This document shows positions 17,620 to 25,213 of a DNA stretch of 64,000 nt, piece by piece (position 1 is the stretch's first letter; each line of letters starts with the position of its first letter). Below the pieces are notes generated by a model that was not told where the DNA came from, did no database searches, and saw only the letters and a list, made by a program, of their open reading frames with translations. Source of the DNA: Paenibacillus rigui (GTDB lineage: Bacteria > Bacillota > Bacilli > Paenibacillales > NBRC-103111); the NCBI RefSeq assembly GCF_002234615.1, contig NZ_NMQW01000022.1:1-64000 (forward strand). The letters run 5' to 3'. Position numbers and translations under genes: made by a program.

Positions 17620-18195
17620 TTACTTCACCAACAGCCTTGTATTCGCAATGTAAATGATATCCCCCGACTCAACCTTGTGCGGCGTCTCATTCTCCAGCAC
17701 CTGCTTGGGTCCGCCGGCCCCCTGCTTCTTCAGGCCGACTCCGTTTCGCGAGTCCAGGTCTTCCAGATACCAGACTCCCGACGCAAAGTTGAGCACAGCA
17801 TGCTGCTTGCTGATTAAAGACGCATACTCCGCTTCCGACAAATCGATATCGGCCTCGTTATCGCTGGCGCTCTTACCGATTAAGAGAGAAGTTTCCCCCT
17901 GGATGAACCACTCCTTGACTCTTTGTCCGTCCTCATTCAGCAGGGCCAGCTTGGAGATGGCCGCAGGGGACGCCAATGCTTCCGGATTTGCGGAAAACCG
18001 GTGCTTCTTCAGCATGAACGCCGCCACACAGGCCATCAGAATGAAAGCCACGATCAGCTTCAAGCCGCTTACCGGATTCCATATATACGTGTACGCCAGG
18101 GTTATTACCACAAGCAAACCGATCAACAGATCGATTGCGGTCACCCAAACGGATTTTTCTGCATTCGGTTTCAAGGAATCGGCCGTACCCTTCAT
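17620..18195 (-). CDS. Membrane protein with two TM helices and C-terminal FHA domain
   Basis: A 191-residue protein. Two hydrophobic helices (about 18-38 and 46-63) anchor it, and the rest faces the cytoplasm. The FHA domain (about 90-191) shows LLIGKSASDNEADIDL, then ISKQHAVLNF and LEDLDSRNGVGL. The Gly-Lys (for Gly-Arg) and S-K-Q-H replace the commonest residues but keep the Ser, His and the DLDSRNG turn. It is a membrane-bound phosphothreonine receptor, possibly recruiting the sheath baseplate to the membrane. ATG at 18195 lies eight bases behind GGGGG; an in-frame TTG at 18201 is less likely. Confidence 0.8.
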   Translation of the reverse strand: MKGTADSLKPNAEKSVWVTAIDLLIGLLVVITLAYTYIWNPVSGLKLIVAFILMACVAAFMLKKHRFSANPEALASPAAISKLALLNEDGQRVKEWFIQGETSLLIGKSASDNEADIDLSEAEYASLISKQHAVLNFASGVWYLEDLDSRNGVGLKKQGAGGPKQVLENETPHKVESGDIIYIANTRLLVK

Positions 18196-18217
18196 ATCCA
18201 ATACCCCCGTTGAAACT

Positions 18218-18661
18218 TTATTTTTTCTTCATGCCAAAATACTTCTCGAACAATACTGTCGTATCGAGCGGATTTCCACCGCTTTTCTTCTTCAAATCCG
18301 CTTCACCCGTCTTCGGGTGATAACCGAAAAATCGTTCAAACTGCTGTTCCATCTCTTTCATATCCCAATGAGGCTGTTCCTTCCCGGAACGTCCTGCTCC
18401 TGCCTGGGAGCCCTTACTTCCTCGAGGCGCAGTGTCCCCCTTTGTTTCCTTCGCGTTCAGCCGGGCATCGTACGCCTCCCGTGCCGAACCATCAGATAGC
18501 GTCTGATAAGCTTCGCTCACCTGCTTGAACAATAGCTCCGATTGCTTGCTGCCTGCGTTCACATCCGGATGATGCAGCTTGGCGAGCCGTTTGTAGGCCT
18601 TCTTGATCTCTTCAGGAGCAGCACTGCGCTCAACCCCGAGAATTTCATAATAATTGCTCAT
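18218..18661 (-). CDS. J-domain (DnaJ-like) co-chaperone
   Basis: A 147-residue protein. Residues 1-66 are a full J-domain with the HPD tripeptide (LHHPDVN) between helices II and III. No Gly/Phe region or zinc domain follows; instead there is a charged linker and a C-terminal element ([20 protein letters not shown]...[11 protein letters not shown]). The tail resembles short helices that could bind a specific client. With the Hsp70-like ATPase of the operon it should form a dedicated chaperone pair. The gene lies 38 nt behind the hairpin that follows hcp, so it probably depends on read-through. Confidence 0.82.
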   Translation of the reverse strand: MSNYYEILGVERSAAPEEIKKAYKRLAKLHHPDVNAGSKQSELLFKQVSEAYQTLSDGSAREAYDARLNAKETKGDTAPRGSKGSQAGAGRSGKEQPHWDMKEMEQQFERFFGYHPKTGEADLKKKSGGNPLDTTVLFEKYFGMKKK

Positions 18662-18700
18662 TGCATTCGTCCTTTAGATCAGAATGATATGCGAAAAATA

Positions 18701-18724
18701 GATAAGGGGCCGCAGCCCCTTATC
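18701..18724 (-). terminator. Hairpin between hcp-like gene and J-domain gene (attenuator)
   Basis: A perfect 10-bp stem (18701-18710 with 18715-18724) closes a CGCA loop. On the minus strand it is followed by TATTTTTCGC. It lies 38 nt behind the Hcp stop and just upstream of the J-domain gene. It should let part of transcription stop, giving many more sheath and tube transcripts than regulatory ones. Confidence 0.7.
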
Positions 18725-18762
18725 CTGCTTTTGCTGGCAGCACCAGCCGAAACCCTAATCGA

Positions 18763-19188
18763 TTAAACGGCGTAGCCGCCTTCAATCGTCGTGAATTCCG
18801 TTTTGTCTTTCTTTTGCTTAATGAAGATGCTGAAGGAGCCTACGCCCTCGGTGTCACCGAAACGCTCGCTGTAATCAACGACAAACGCATTAGGGAAATA
18901 CACCTTGCGAATAACTTGGTCAGCTGCAATCACTTCCAGCGTAACTTTTCTGTAGCAATCCGCTTTTTCAGCCGGAACCAGGGACCACAAAGCCAGCTTC
19001 ATTGTATCGTCAGCGCTGTCGCCATCGGTAGCCGTAATGATTTTACCGGTAATTTTCAAAAATGCACCTACATCCGTCGATCTTGCGTTGGAATCGTCCG
19101 GCGTATCCGTTTCATAAGCTACGGTTTGGATGTTATCCAAGCCCAGCTCGATTGTTTCTGCACCTTCAACTTTTAATCTGAATCCCAT
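18763..19188 (-). CDS. Hcp-like tail tube protein
   Basis: A 141-residue protein starting MGFRLKVEG behind GAGGAGG. The beta-rich order fits an Hcp/gp19 tube protein: a first strand pair, a T-D-V-G-A-F loop (DSNARSTDVGAFLKITGKI), a short helix (LALWSLVPAEKADCY), then a long strand pair ending VVDYSERFGDTEGVGSFSIFIKQKKDK. The size is close to Hcp (about 160). Many copies should stack as hexamers inside the sheath. The longer frame up to 19314 has no ribosome site, and the region it covers contains hairpins. It follows the sheath gene and precedes a terminator-like hairpin, as expected for highly expressed structural genes. Confidence 0.75.
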   Translation of the reverse strand: MGFRLKVEGAETIELGLDNIQTVAYETDTPDDSNARSTDVGAFLKITGKIITATDGDSADDTMKLALWSLVPAEKADCYRKVTLEVIAADQVIRKVYFPNAFVVDYSERFGDTEGVGSFSIFIKQKKDKTEFTTIEGGYAV

Positions 19189-19224
19189 TGATAAATCCTC
19201 CTCTAGTGTGATTGTCTTTTTGGT

Positions 19225-19279
19225 AAGCGCTATGCGCTTCCTTGATTTATGTTGAAGGGTGAGCTTATGAAAGCCCACC
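19225..19279 (-). other. Two stem-loops in the sheath-hcp spacer
   Basis: The 125-nt spacer between sheath stop and Hcp start holds two hairpins: 19258-19279 (9-bp stem with one G-U pair) and 19225-19239 (6-bp AAGCGC stem). Neither is followed by a T-run on the minus strand, so they are not terminators. They may stabilise or define processing of the hcp message. Confidence 0.45.
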
Positions 19280-19313
19280 ATTAACATCTGTTTGAGCCTT
19301 GTCAGCCATTGCA

Positions 19314-21482
19314 TCAGGCTTTGACAGGGGTAGTGCCTTTGGTGATCATGACTTCAAGATTTTTCACGTTGCCATTGAACACCAAATCGATATGACATAG
19401 ATTGCTCTTATCGTCGATAATGTAGCTCATATCATCTCCGTCATGAATAATGGAGTTGACGAACCCGCGTGTGCCAAGCCACCTGCTCTTCTGGCTGTTC
19501 GGGTTGTTGCTGAAAAACTTGACGATGTTGTCATGCTTGAAATCTCCGGTCTGGAACCTGAGAATCCGCTCGATATAGGTGCTGACCAGTGTCTTGTACA
19601 ACGGATCGAAGCCTTCCTCCGCTGCAGCAAGGCTTCTTGCCTTGTACACGGTGATTCGCTTGATATCCTTGCCTTGAAGCTGCGCATTCTCCGACGAGAA
19701 TACAAACCCGAAATTTTTACGGTTGATCGCGTCCTTAATATTGTTCGTGAACCCCGAAATTTCCTTCGCCATCGTCGTAACGGCACGAAGGCCGTTCTCT
19801 CCGGCTTCGATATCGAAGCGGACGCCCGGGAAATCCCTGCTCACATTTTTGAACGTTTCCCGTAAATATTCGGCACACTGGTAAGCCGCTACAATACCGG
19901 CCCCGACGTAAGCCGCACCGACATAGACGCCCTCGATCCACAGCTTAAGGATATCCTCCTTCTCCTTGGACAGCTGGACTCCATCTTCGGTTTGCAGCAT
20001 TTTACTGTCGATCACGACACCCGACTTATCCTTTGGAATGATCGTGAAGTTAGGAACACACGGCACGGCGAATTCACTGTATTCTTTCCTGACCAGCACG
20101 CCGCACTTGTCAATATATTTATCAATGCCGGAGGTAGCCATGCTGTTGAACGTAGTTTCCTCTCCGGTCTCAAAGCTGAAGAAAACCTGGACCTTGTAGT
20201 CTTTAATGACCTGCAGCAGCATCGATAACGACTCCATCGTATTCCCGTCCTGCTTCGCTACCTTCTCGTTGCCTCTGAACCTTTCTCTGCTGACCTTGGA
20301 TGCGTCGGAGGATTCCATTTGCACCGAAGGAACAATACCGAACCAGATGGTATCCGAGAAATCGTTTTTCGAGTTCACCGTGTTCAAGTACGTTTCCAAG
20401 CGCGGAATATTGCTGCTTTTCACAAGCAGGTCCAGCTTGGTGTTCGTAATGAGCAGCGACGGCTGCATGCCTTTGTTCTTGGTGGAATATTGGTCGAAGT
20501 ACATTTTGACACCGAGTATTTTTTCGACCAAAGGCTTGACGGTCTTGACGAATTCGTCCTTGGCATTTTTGTAAAACTCCAGGTACGTATTGTAGTTTTG
20601 TACTTCCTTCTCGACATCGATTTCACTTTGTACGGCAGGCAGCGGGCAAAACGTACGCACTACCAGATCCTTCACGTAAGTGGACGGTGTATCGGATACG
20701 GACTCGTAATCGTCCTCGAACACGCCAATCAAGCCGGTGCCTCCGTTGTCATCCGCTACCATCAGCTGCAAGCTGTCATTCTTCGGGGTTTCAACAATTT
20801 TCAACTCACCCGTCTCACCGATCATCAGCTGACCGATCTGGATGACCTCGGACTGATTCTCTTCCTGGGAGCCGCCCAGCAGAAGCCTTGTCTTGATGTC
20901 TTCAATCGCCAGAGGAAGCATCGCCATGACGTTGTTATAGTTTTTGCTGGCATCCTCGAACATGATGTTCAGCTTATCCCCCAGGTCCAGCTTTTTCGGG
21001 TCATCCTCGTCCAGCTTGTCGTATTGCCCGTACAGGTAATGAATTTCTTTGCGCACCTGCCGGATATCGTCCATCACTTTCTTCGGCGAGATCATGTCGA
21101 GCAAATTTTCAAACTTAAAGTCCACATTCGTGATGCCTTGGCTCCGCTTCGTATCGATCAAAGTGAACAGCATCTTCAAGAAATCGTTAGTTTGGTCAAT
21201 TTTGATCTCGGAGATGCTGTCATCGGAGATGCCCTCCGGTTTTTTGAGCGTATACATGACCTTCTGGTTTGCCGCATTGAAAAACGAATACACGCTCGGT
21301 GAAAATTTATCCAAAAATTCATCGAAGCTTTTGACAAGCAAATGCTGGTTAATTTCTTTGATCTTATCGTCGCTGAGGCTATCGATGCCTCGAACATCCC
21401 CTACGATTGTAACCAGATCAAGCTTCTCGGGATTCATTTCCTCGAACAGCATGGTTCGATTGGTTTGATTAATAATGTCCAT
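19314..21482 (-). CDS. Contractile sheath protein, TssB-like plus TssC-like
   Basis: A 722-residue protein. Residues about 1-170 follow the TssB/VipA pattern (VTIVGDVRGIDSLSD, then VKSFDEFLDKFSPSVYSFF, VDFKFENLLDMISPKKVMDD). From about 250 to the end it follows TssC/VipB: a middle domain with DTIWFGIVPSV, a conserved glycine helix (GVYVGAAYVGAGIVAAYQCA) and a C-terminal handshake domain ending in beta strands (CHIDLVFNGNVKNLEVMITK). It is longer than TssC (about 490), as expected if both subunits are joined. The start ATG at 21482 has no clear ribosome site, and ATG at 21437 (MNPEKLD) is another option. It is first in the operon behind a good promoter. Confidence 0.7.
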   Translation of the reverse strand: MDIINQTNRTMLFEEMNPEKLDLVTIVGDVRGIDSLSDDKIKEINQHLLVKSFDEFLDKFSPSVYSFFNAANQKVMYTLKKPEGISDDSISEIKIDQTNDFLKMLFTLIDTKRSQGITNVDFKFENLLDMISPKKVMDDIRQVRKEIHYLYGQYDKLDEDDPKKLDLGDKLNIMFEDASKNYNNVMAMLPLAIEDIKTRLLLGGSQEENQSEVIQIGQLMIGETGELKIVETPKNDSLQLMVADDNGGTGLIGVFEDDYESVSDTPSTYVKDLVVRTFCPLPAVQSEIDVEKEVQNYNTYLEFYKNAKDEFVKTVKPLVEKILGVKMYFDQYSTKNKGMQPSLLITNTKLDLLVKSSNIPRLETYLNTVNSKNDFSDTIWFGIVPSVQMESSDASKVSRERFRGNEKVAKQDGNTMESLSMLLQVIKDYKVQVFFSFETGEETTFNSMATSGIDKYIDKCGVLVRKEYSEFAVPCVPNFTIIPKDKSGVVIDSKMLQTEDGVQLSKEKEDILKLWIEGVYVGAAYVGAGIVAAYQCAEYLRETFKNVSRDFPGVRFDIEAGENGLRAVTTMAKEISGFTNNIKDAINRKNFGFVFSSENAQLQGKDIKRITVYKARSLAAAEEGFDPLYKTLVSTYIERILRFQTGDFKHDNIVKFFSNNPNSQKSRWLGTRGFVNSIIHDGDDMSYIIDDKSNLCHIDLVFNGNVKNLEVMITKGTTPVKA

Positions 21483-21587
21483 TGTGATGTGTCAGCTACA
21501 ACAAAATCCGTCAGCCTTACCGGCTTATGAATCTTATAGCCTACTCCTCTCCATCCGTTTTTGAGTGAAGTCCCAAACATAGGTCTT

Positions 21588-21617
21588 ATCATAGATTTTT
21601 TTGTTTTATTTTGTCAA
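21588..21617 (-). promoter_or_regulatory. Sigma-A type promoter of the injection-system operon
   Basis: On the minus strand TTGACA (21612-21617) and TATGAT (21588-21593) are separated by 18 bases. Start of transcription would be near 21581, leaving a leader of about 100 nt before the sheath ATG at 21482. The 398-bp divergent gap (21483-21880) is AT-rich and otherwise shows no gene; I found no equally clear promoter for the plus-strand vWA gene. Confidence 0.65.
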
Positions 21618-21880
21618 CTATGGATTTTTTATCTAAATTTCGACACGATTCAGGACCTTTTGCCCATTTTAATTCACGATTCAATTGATATATGCTGTAA
21701 TAACCTTTCCCAATATTCCAATGTTTTCCTGTCCTGAGTCCATTACTGAAAATGTGAGTTATTTAACAAAAATGGTTATTTTTGCTTATTTTTCCCGGTT
21801 TTAAGTATGTCGGCATTGCGCCTGATTTTTTGAATACTAAAAAATATGTCAAATTTTCGAACGAAAGGTGAGGGAATGTC

Positions 21881-23911
21881 GTGGTTAGGAAAAAAATAAA
21901 CTGGAAGCGGATCGGTTGGATATTCATATCCTTGACCGTTTTCTTTTGCATGTCCTTTGATTCGTCTGCCGGGGCGGCCCTGGCGCAGAGCAGGACGGAT
22001 AACGGAGTCGATGCGGTGTTTGTAATGGACACCAGCTTCTCTATGAATGCGACGGATCAGGAGCGTATTGCTGCGGAGGTGGTCAATATGTTCATGGATA
22101 TGAGTGAGGCCGCCCGCACTCGTATCGGCTTCGTCGCTTACAATCACAAAATTGTGGAGTCGCAAGAGCTAACCTCACTAGCTAACGAGGACCAGAAAAC
22201 ACAGCTCAAGAAAAAAATCGCAGGGCTTCGTTTTTCCGGCTATACGGACCTTGGCTTGGGGTTAAGCAAGGGGGAGGAGCTTGTAGAGGGAAGCAAGGAG
22301 GGTACCGCCTCCCGGCCCTTTATGATCTTATTGTCGGATGGGGGGACGGACTTCGGACCTGTTTCTTCGGGAAGAACGGTAGAAGACTCCAACAAGGATG
22401 TGGAACGCGTTATCGGAAAAGCGCAAGCCGGCGGCTTCCCTATCTATACCATCGGGCTCAACCATGACGGCTCCGTTAATGCTCCTCAGCTTGAAGCCAT
22501 TGCGAGCAGCACCGGCGGGGCATCCTTCATAACGGAAAGCGCTGCGGATTTGCCTGAAATTTTCAACAAGATTTTTGCCAAGCAGATTCGATCCACCCTG
22601 GTTCCCGTTGCGACGATAACGGCGACCGGAGAGCTTCAGGAGGTTAACGTCCAGATTCCGAACTCCAGCGTTAACGAAGCGAACATCATTCTGCTGTCCG
22701 AGCATCCAATGATAGAGACGCACCTGTATTCCAATGCCCAAAATGTGCGTTTCTACAAATCGGACAAGTATTCGCTCATGAAAATGCCCCAGCCGCAAAA
22801 AGGCAGCTACCTGTTGAAGTTCAAAGCCAAGGCGGGCGACCTTGTCAAAATCAATCTTCTTGATAACTACGGGCTGCAGGCAAAGCTCGAGCATGACTCT
22901 GCTGTCAAAGGCGTTCCGGTGAAGGTAATCTCCTCTCTCCTTCGTTCGGCGGATGGAGCTCTGCTTACGGATGCCGATGTGTACCAGTCTGTGAAATCCG
23001 AGCTGTTCATCCGGGATTTGAGTTCAAATCAGGAGGAGCGCATTTCGATGAATCCGGGGCAAAACCGCTATGAAGCCGACCCGACCTTCAAGCACTCCGG
23101 TAAGTACCAGCTCCGGCTGCGGCTGAGCAGCCCCGACTTTTACAGGGAATCCGAGGTAAGGGAGCTGGATTTGGTCAACAACCCCCCTGAAGCGATTGGG
23201 GAAGGTGCTGTCACGCTGAACAAGGAAGATGGACAAGTCACGGTAAACTTGGCCGACCATTTCCAAGACAAGAATCAAGACAAGCTGAATTATACAATCA
23301 ACTCGAACAGCAACGAGAAGTCCGTTTCGGTACAGCTGAGCGACGGGAGCTTACTGGTTACGCCTATGCATACCGGGAATACGACACTATCTCTTACCGT
23401 CACCGATCCCGAAGGAGGCACCATTACTTCAGACCTAAATATAACCGTCCATTCCATATGGACTCGTTATCTCATTGCAGGAGGCGTGCTGCTTGCCATT
23501 GCGCTTGCCGGCGCGATAGCCTACCTTCTACTCCGCCCAAGGCCGAAATTCAGCGGTCGACTTGAAGGCTATTTTCTGAATACGGCTAGCGGTAATGACA
23601 TCCCTGTCAAGTATTGGCCTCTGTCATCTTTCGAGAAGCAAAGAACCATCCGTCTTAGCCAGCTGTTTGCCAGTCTGGATATTAACGAGCCCTTGCCGGA
23701 AGCGGAGAACATTTACTTGGAAGCCGGGAAGAACGGCACCCTGATTCTGAAGCATCATACCCGGTGTGCGATTGAGAAAGGGAAAAAGCCGATTTTCAAA
23801 AATAAGAAGGAACAAATACGTTATAACGATAAAATCTATATTACGTTCGAGGATTGCATAACCGAAATCGAGCTGCGGTACAAAGAAGTAAAACCCAACT
23901 CTCTGTCATAG
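21881..23911 (+). CDS. Membrane protein with extracellular von Willebrand A domain
   Basis: A 676-residue protein. An N-terminal signal/TM segment (about 10-36) is followed by a vWA domain (about 43-230) with the metal site D-T-S-F-S (50-54), the Thr in GYTDLGLGL and LLSDGGTD. Then come beta-rich segments (about 235-520), the last with a cadherin-like NLADHFQDKN pattern, then a TM helix (about 528-550) and a 125-residue cytoplasmic tail. The start is GTG behind AGGTGAGG. The domain would bind wall or surface ligands outside and signal inside. In P. aeruginosa the T6SS kinase PpkA carries its own vWA; here the vWA is a separate gene, tail to tail with the kinase. Confidence 0.75.
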   Translation: MVRKKINWKRIGWIFISLTVFFCMSFDSSAGAALAQSRTDNGVDAVFVMDTSFSMNATDQERIAAEVVNMFMDMSEAARTRIGFVAYNHKIVESQELTSLANEDQKTQLKKKIAGLRFSGYTDLGLGLSKGEELVEGSKEGTASRPFMILLSDGGTDFGPVSSGRTVEDSNKDVERVIGKAQAGGFPIYTIGLNHDGSVNAPQLEAIASSTGGASFITESAADLPEIFNKIFAKQIRSTLVPVATITATGELQEVNVQIPNSSVNEANIILLSEHPMIETHLYSNAQNVRFYKSDKYSLMKMPQPQKGSYLLKFKAKAGDLVKINLLDNYGLQAKLEHDSAVKGVPVKVISSLLRSADGALLTDADVYQSVKSELFIRDLSSNQEERISMNPGQNRYEADPTFKHSGKYQLRLRLSSPDFYRESEVRELDLVNNPPEAIGEGAVTLNKEDGQVTVNLADHFQDKNQDKLNYTINSNSNEKSVSVQLSDGSLLVTPMHTGNTTLSLTVTDPEGGTITSDLNITVHSIWTRYLIAGGVLLAIALAGAIAYLLLRPRPKFSGRLEGYFLNTASGNDIPVKYWPLSSFEKQRTIRLSQLFASLDINEPLPEAENIYLEAGKNGTLILKHHTRCAIEKGKKPIFKNKKEQIRYNDKIYITFEDCITEIELRYKEVKPNSLS

Positions 23912-23926
23912 AGGCGTTGGGTTTTT
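23890..23926. terminator. Bidirectional terminator across two overlapping stop codons
   Basis: Arms 23890-23899 and 23916-23925 form a 10-bp stem (AAAACCCAAC/GTTGGGTTTT) with an inner CTCT/AGAG pairing. T-rich tails exist in both directions. The hairpin lies inside the last codons of the vWA gene (stop 23911) and the kinase gene (stop 23906), which overlap by six bases. Confidence 0.7.
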
Positions 23927-24829
23927 CTGTGTTTCCTTTCGCTTTGAACGAACATATTCCAGGTACAGCGCAGCTTTCAGCAGCCACAGGGAAGGGCATC
24001 TTTTCTGTCTTTGGACAGCCAGCCCCCATTTGATCATATGCGACAGCACAAAACCGATTTCCTTGTTGACAGCTCTGACTTCCGGAAGGGAGTCCTTGAA
24101 TAGTCTTTGAGATACATCGACGGGAATCGTTCCCGTCAAGCAAAAGTAAATCACGGCTGAAACGCTGAATAGGTCCGAAACCTTACCCTGCCTCGACTTT
24201 TCGGAATACAGTTCAAGCGGCGAGAACCCCTTCGTAGTAAAAATGGGATGTTCATTCAGCTCCCCGCAGCCTACGGCCGATCCGAAATCCAATAGCTTCG
24301 GCTTGCCATCCTCAGCAATGATAATATTGCTTGGCTTGCAATCGCGATGAAGCATTCCTTTGCTATGTATATAACCAAGTGTATCCACTAACGGCAGCAG
24401 TGTATTTTTCAACAGGCCCGATAGAGAAGCCGGCCTCCCTTCACGAATGTAGCAGTCCAGCGTCACCCCAGGGCAGAAGCCTGTCACGAGATACCTCGTC
24501 CCGTTTTCCTCGAAATGATCTATATAATCCACAATATGTTCATGGCTCAACTGCCGAAGGAGGTCTGCCTCTCTTGCAAAAGCTTCCATCAGTTCACTAA
24601 ACCTGCCTATATTCGATGGCTTCCGGCACACTACGGTCCTGCCGTCCGTATCTCGAAGAGCCAGTGCCTTCGGATAAAATTCCTTGATAATCAGCAGGTT
24701 TCCGTTCGTTGCATGGCTTCCGAGATAAACGACGGATAGCTCGCTGGAAGCCAGGCGTTCAACAATCTGGAATGTCCCTTTTGTAACGGTACCTGCTATA
24801 AGTGCGGTGTCATCTTGGGTTGGCGTCAA
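23906..24829 (-). CDS. Ser/Thr protein kinase of the injection-system locus
   Basis: A 307-residue soluble kinase of Hanks type. Lys-49 (IIKEFYP), Glu in the C-helix (FAREADLL), HRDCKPSN (161-168) and DFG (181-183) are present, with an activation segment and APE-like SPLE. The glycine loop is degraded (LASSELSVVYLG), as in several T6SS-linked kinases. It lacks a TM or sensor domain, which might be supplied by the neighbouring vWA protein. Start is TTG at 24829, six bases behind GGGAGGGG; no ATG lies nearby. The residues after 280 are basic. Expected substrates are the threonines read by the two FHA proteins, with the PP2C enzyme reversing the mark. Confidence 0.85.
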   Translation of the reverse strand: MTPTQDDTALIAGTVTKGTFQIVERLASSELSVVYLGSHATNGNLLIIKEFYPKALALRDTDGRTVVCRKPSNIGRFSELMEAFAREADLLRQLSHEHIVDYIDHFEENGTRYLVTGFCPGVTLDCYIREGRPASLSGLLKNTLLPLVDTLGYIHSKGMLHRDCKPSNIIIAEDGKPKLLDFGSAVGCGELNEHPIFTTKGFSPLELYSEKSRQGKVSDLFSVSAVIYFCLTGTIPVDVSQRLFKDSLPEVRAVNKEIGFVLSHMIKWGLAVQRQKRCPSLWLLKAALYLEYVRSKRKETQKNPTPL

Positions 24830-25168
24830 TGCGATCCCCTCCCTTCAGCCATTGGTTTCCCGCCGGCAGCCTCAGTTCTTCAAACATGCCCTATTGTAAC
24901 ACAAAATATTTTATTTACTTTTCACGATTTATACAAATCTTGTAACAAAACACCAAAATGTGTCGCATGTCACTGATATTATTTATCATTTAAGGTATCT
25001 TTAGAACAAGATAAAGATGGCCGGCCACCCGGCCAGGAAGGACGGATGAGCGGCTTCAACGGACTGCTCATGCTCTCCAGCAATAACAAGGAGCGAGGCC
25101 AGAGAATAACGAAACGAGAAATAACAGGATAAGCATATAAGATAGCGGTCATACATAAATTGCAGGAA
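24830..25168. other. Intergenic region between kinase and sugar-uptake locus
   Basis: No gene is supported here. On the minus strand TGTTACAAT (24893-24901) forms an extended -10 box about 65 nt before the kinase start, with no good -35, and is its likely promoter. A GC-rich palindrome (GGCCGGCCACCCGGCC) lies at about 25020-25036. A reading frame of 28 codons begins near 25048 but has no support beyond a ribosome-like site. Confidence 0.4.
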
Positions 25169-25203
25169 GTGGGCAGCGAACGTTAGATGCCGTCCGCTGC
25201 CAC
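25169..25203 (-). terminator. Stem-loop behind binding-protein gene
   Basis: Arms 25169-25182 and 25191-25203 form a stem of about 13 pairs with one bulge, ten bases behind the stop of the solute-binding protein. No T-run follows on the minus strand, so it may protect the message end or act as an imperfect terminator. Confidence 0.45.
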
Positions 25204-25213
25204 ATTAGGCTGT

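Noticed and set aside
1617-21482. Tailocin or prophage remnant as explanation of the VgrG/sheath genes
   Set aside because: I see no lysis, capsid, terminase, tape-measure or fibre genes, while kinase, phosphatase, FHA and chaperone genes are integrated in the same operon.
25048-25134. Small frame of 28 codons behind AGGAAGG
   Set aside because: It is short, isolated and without a promoter or known family. The first codons owe their form to a palindrome, so a chance frame is more likely.
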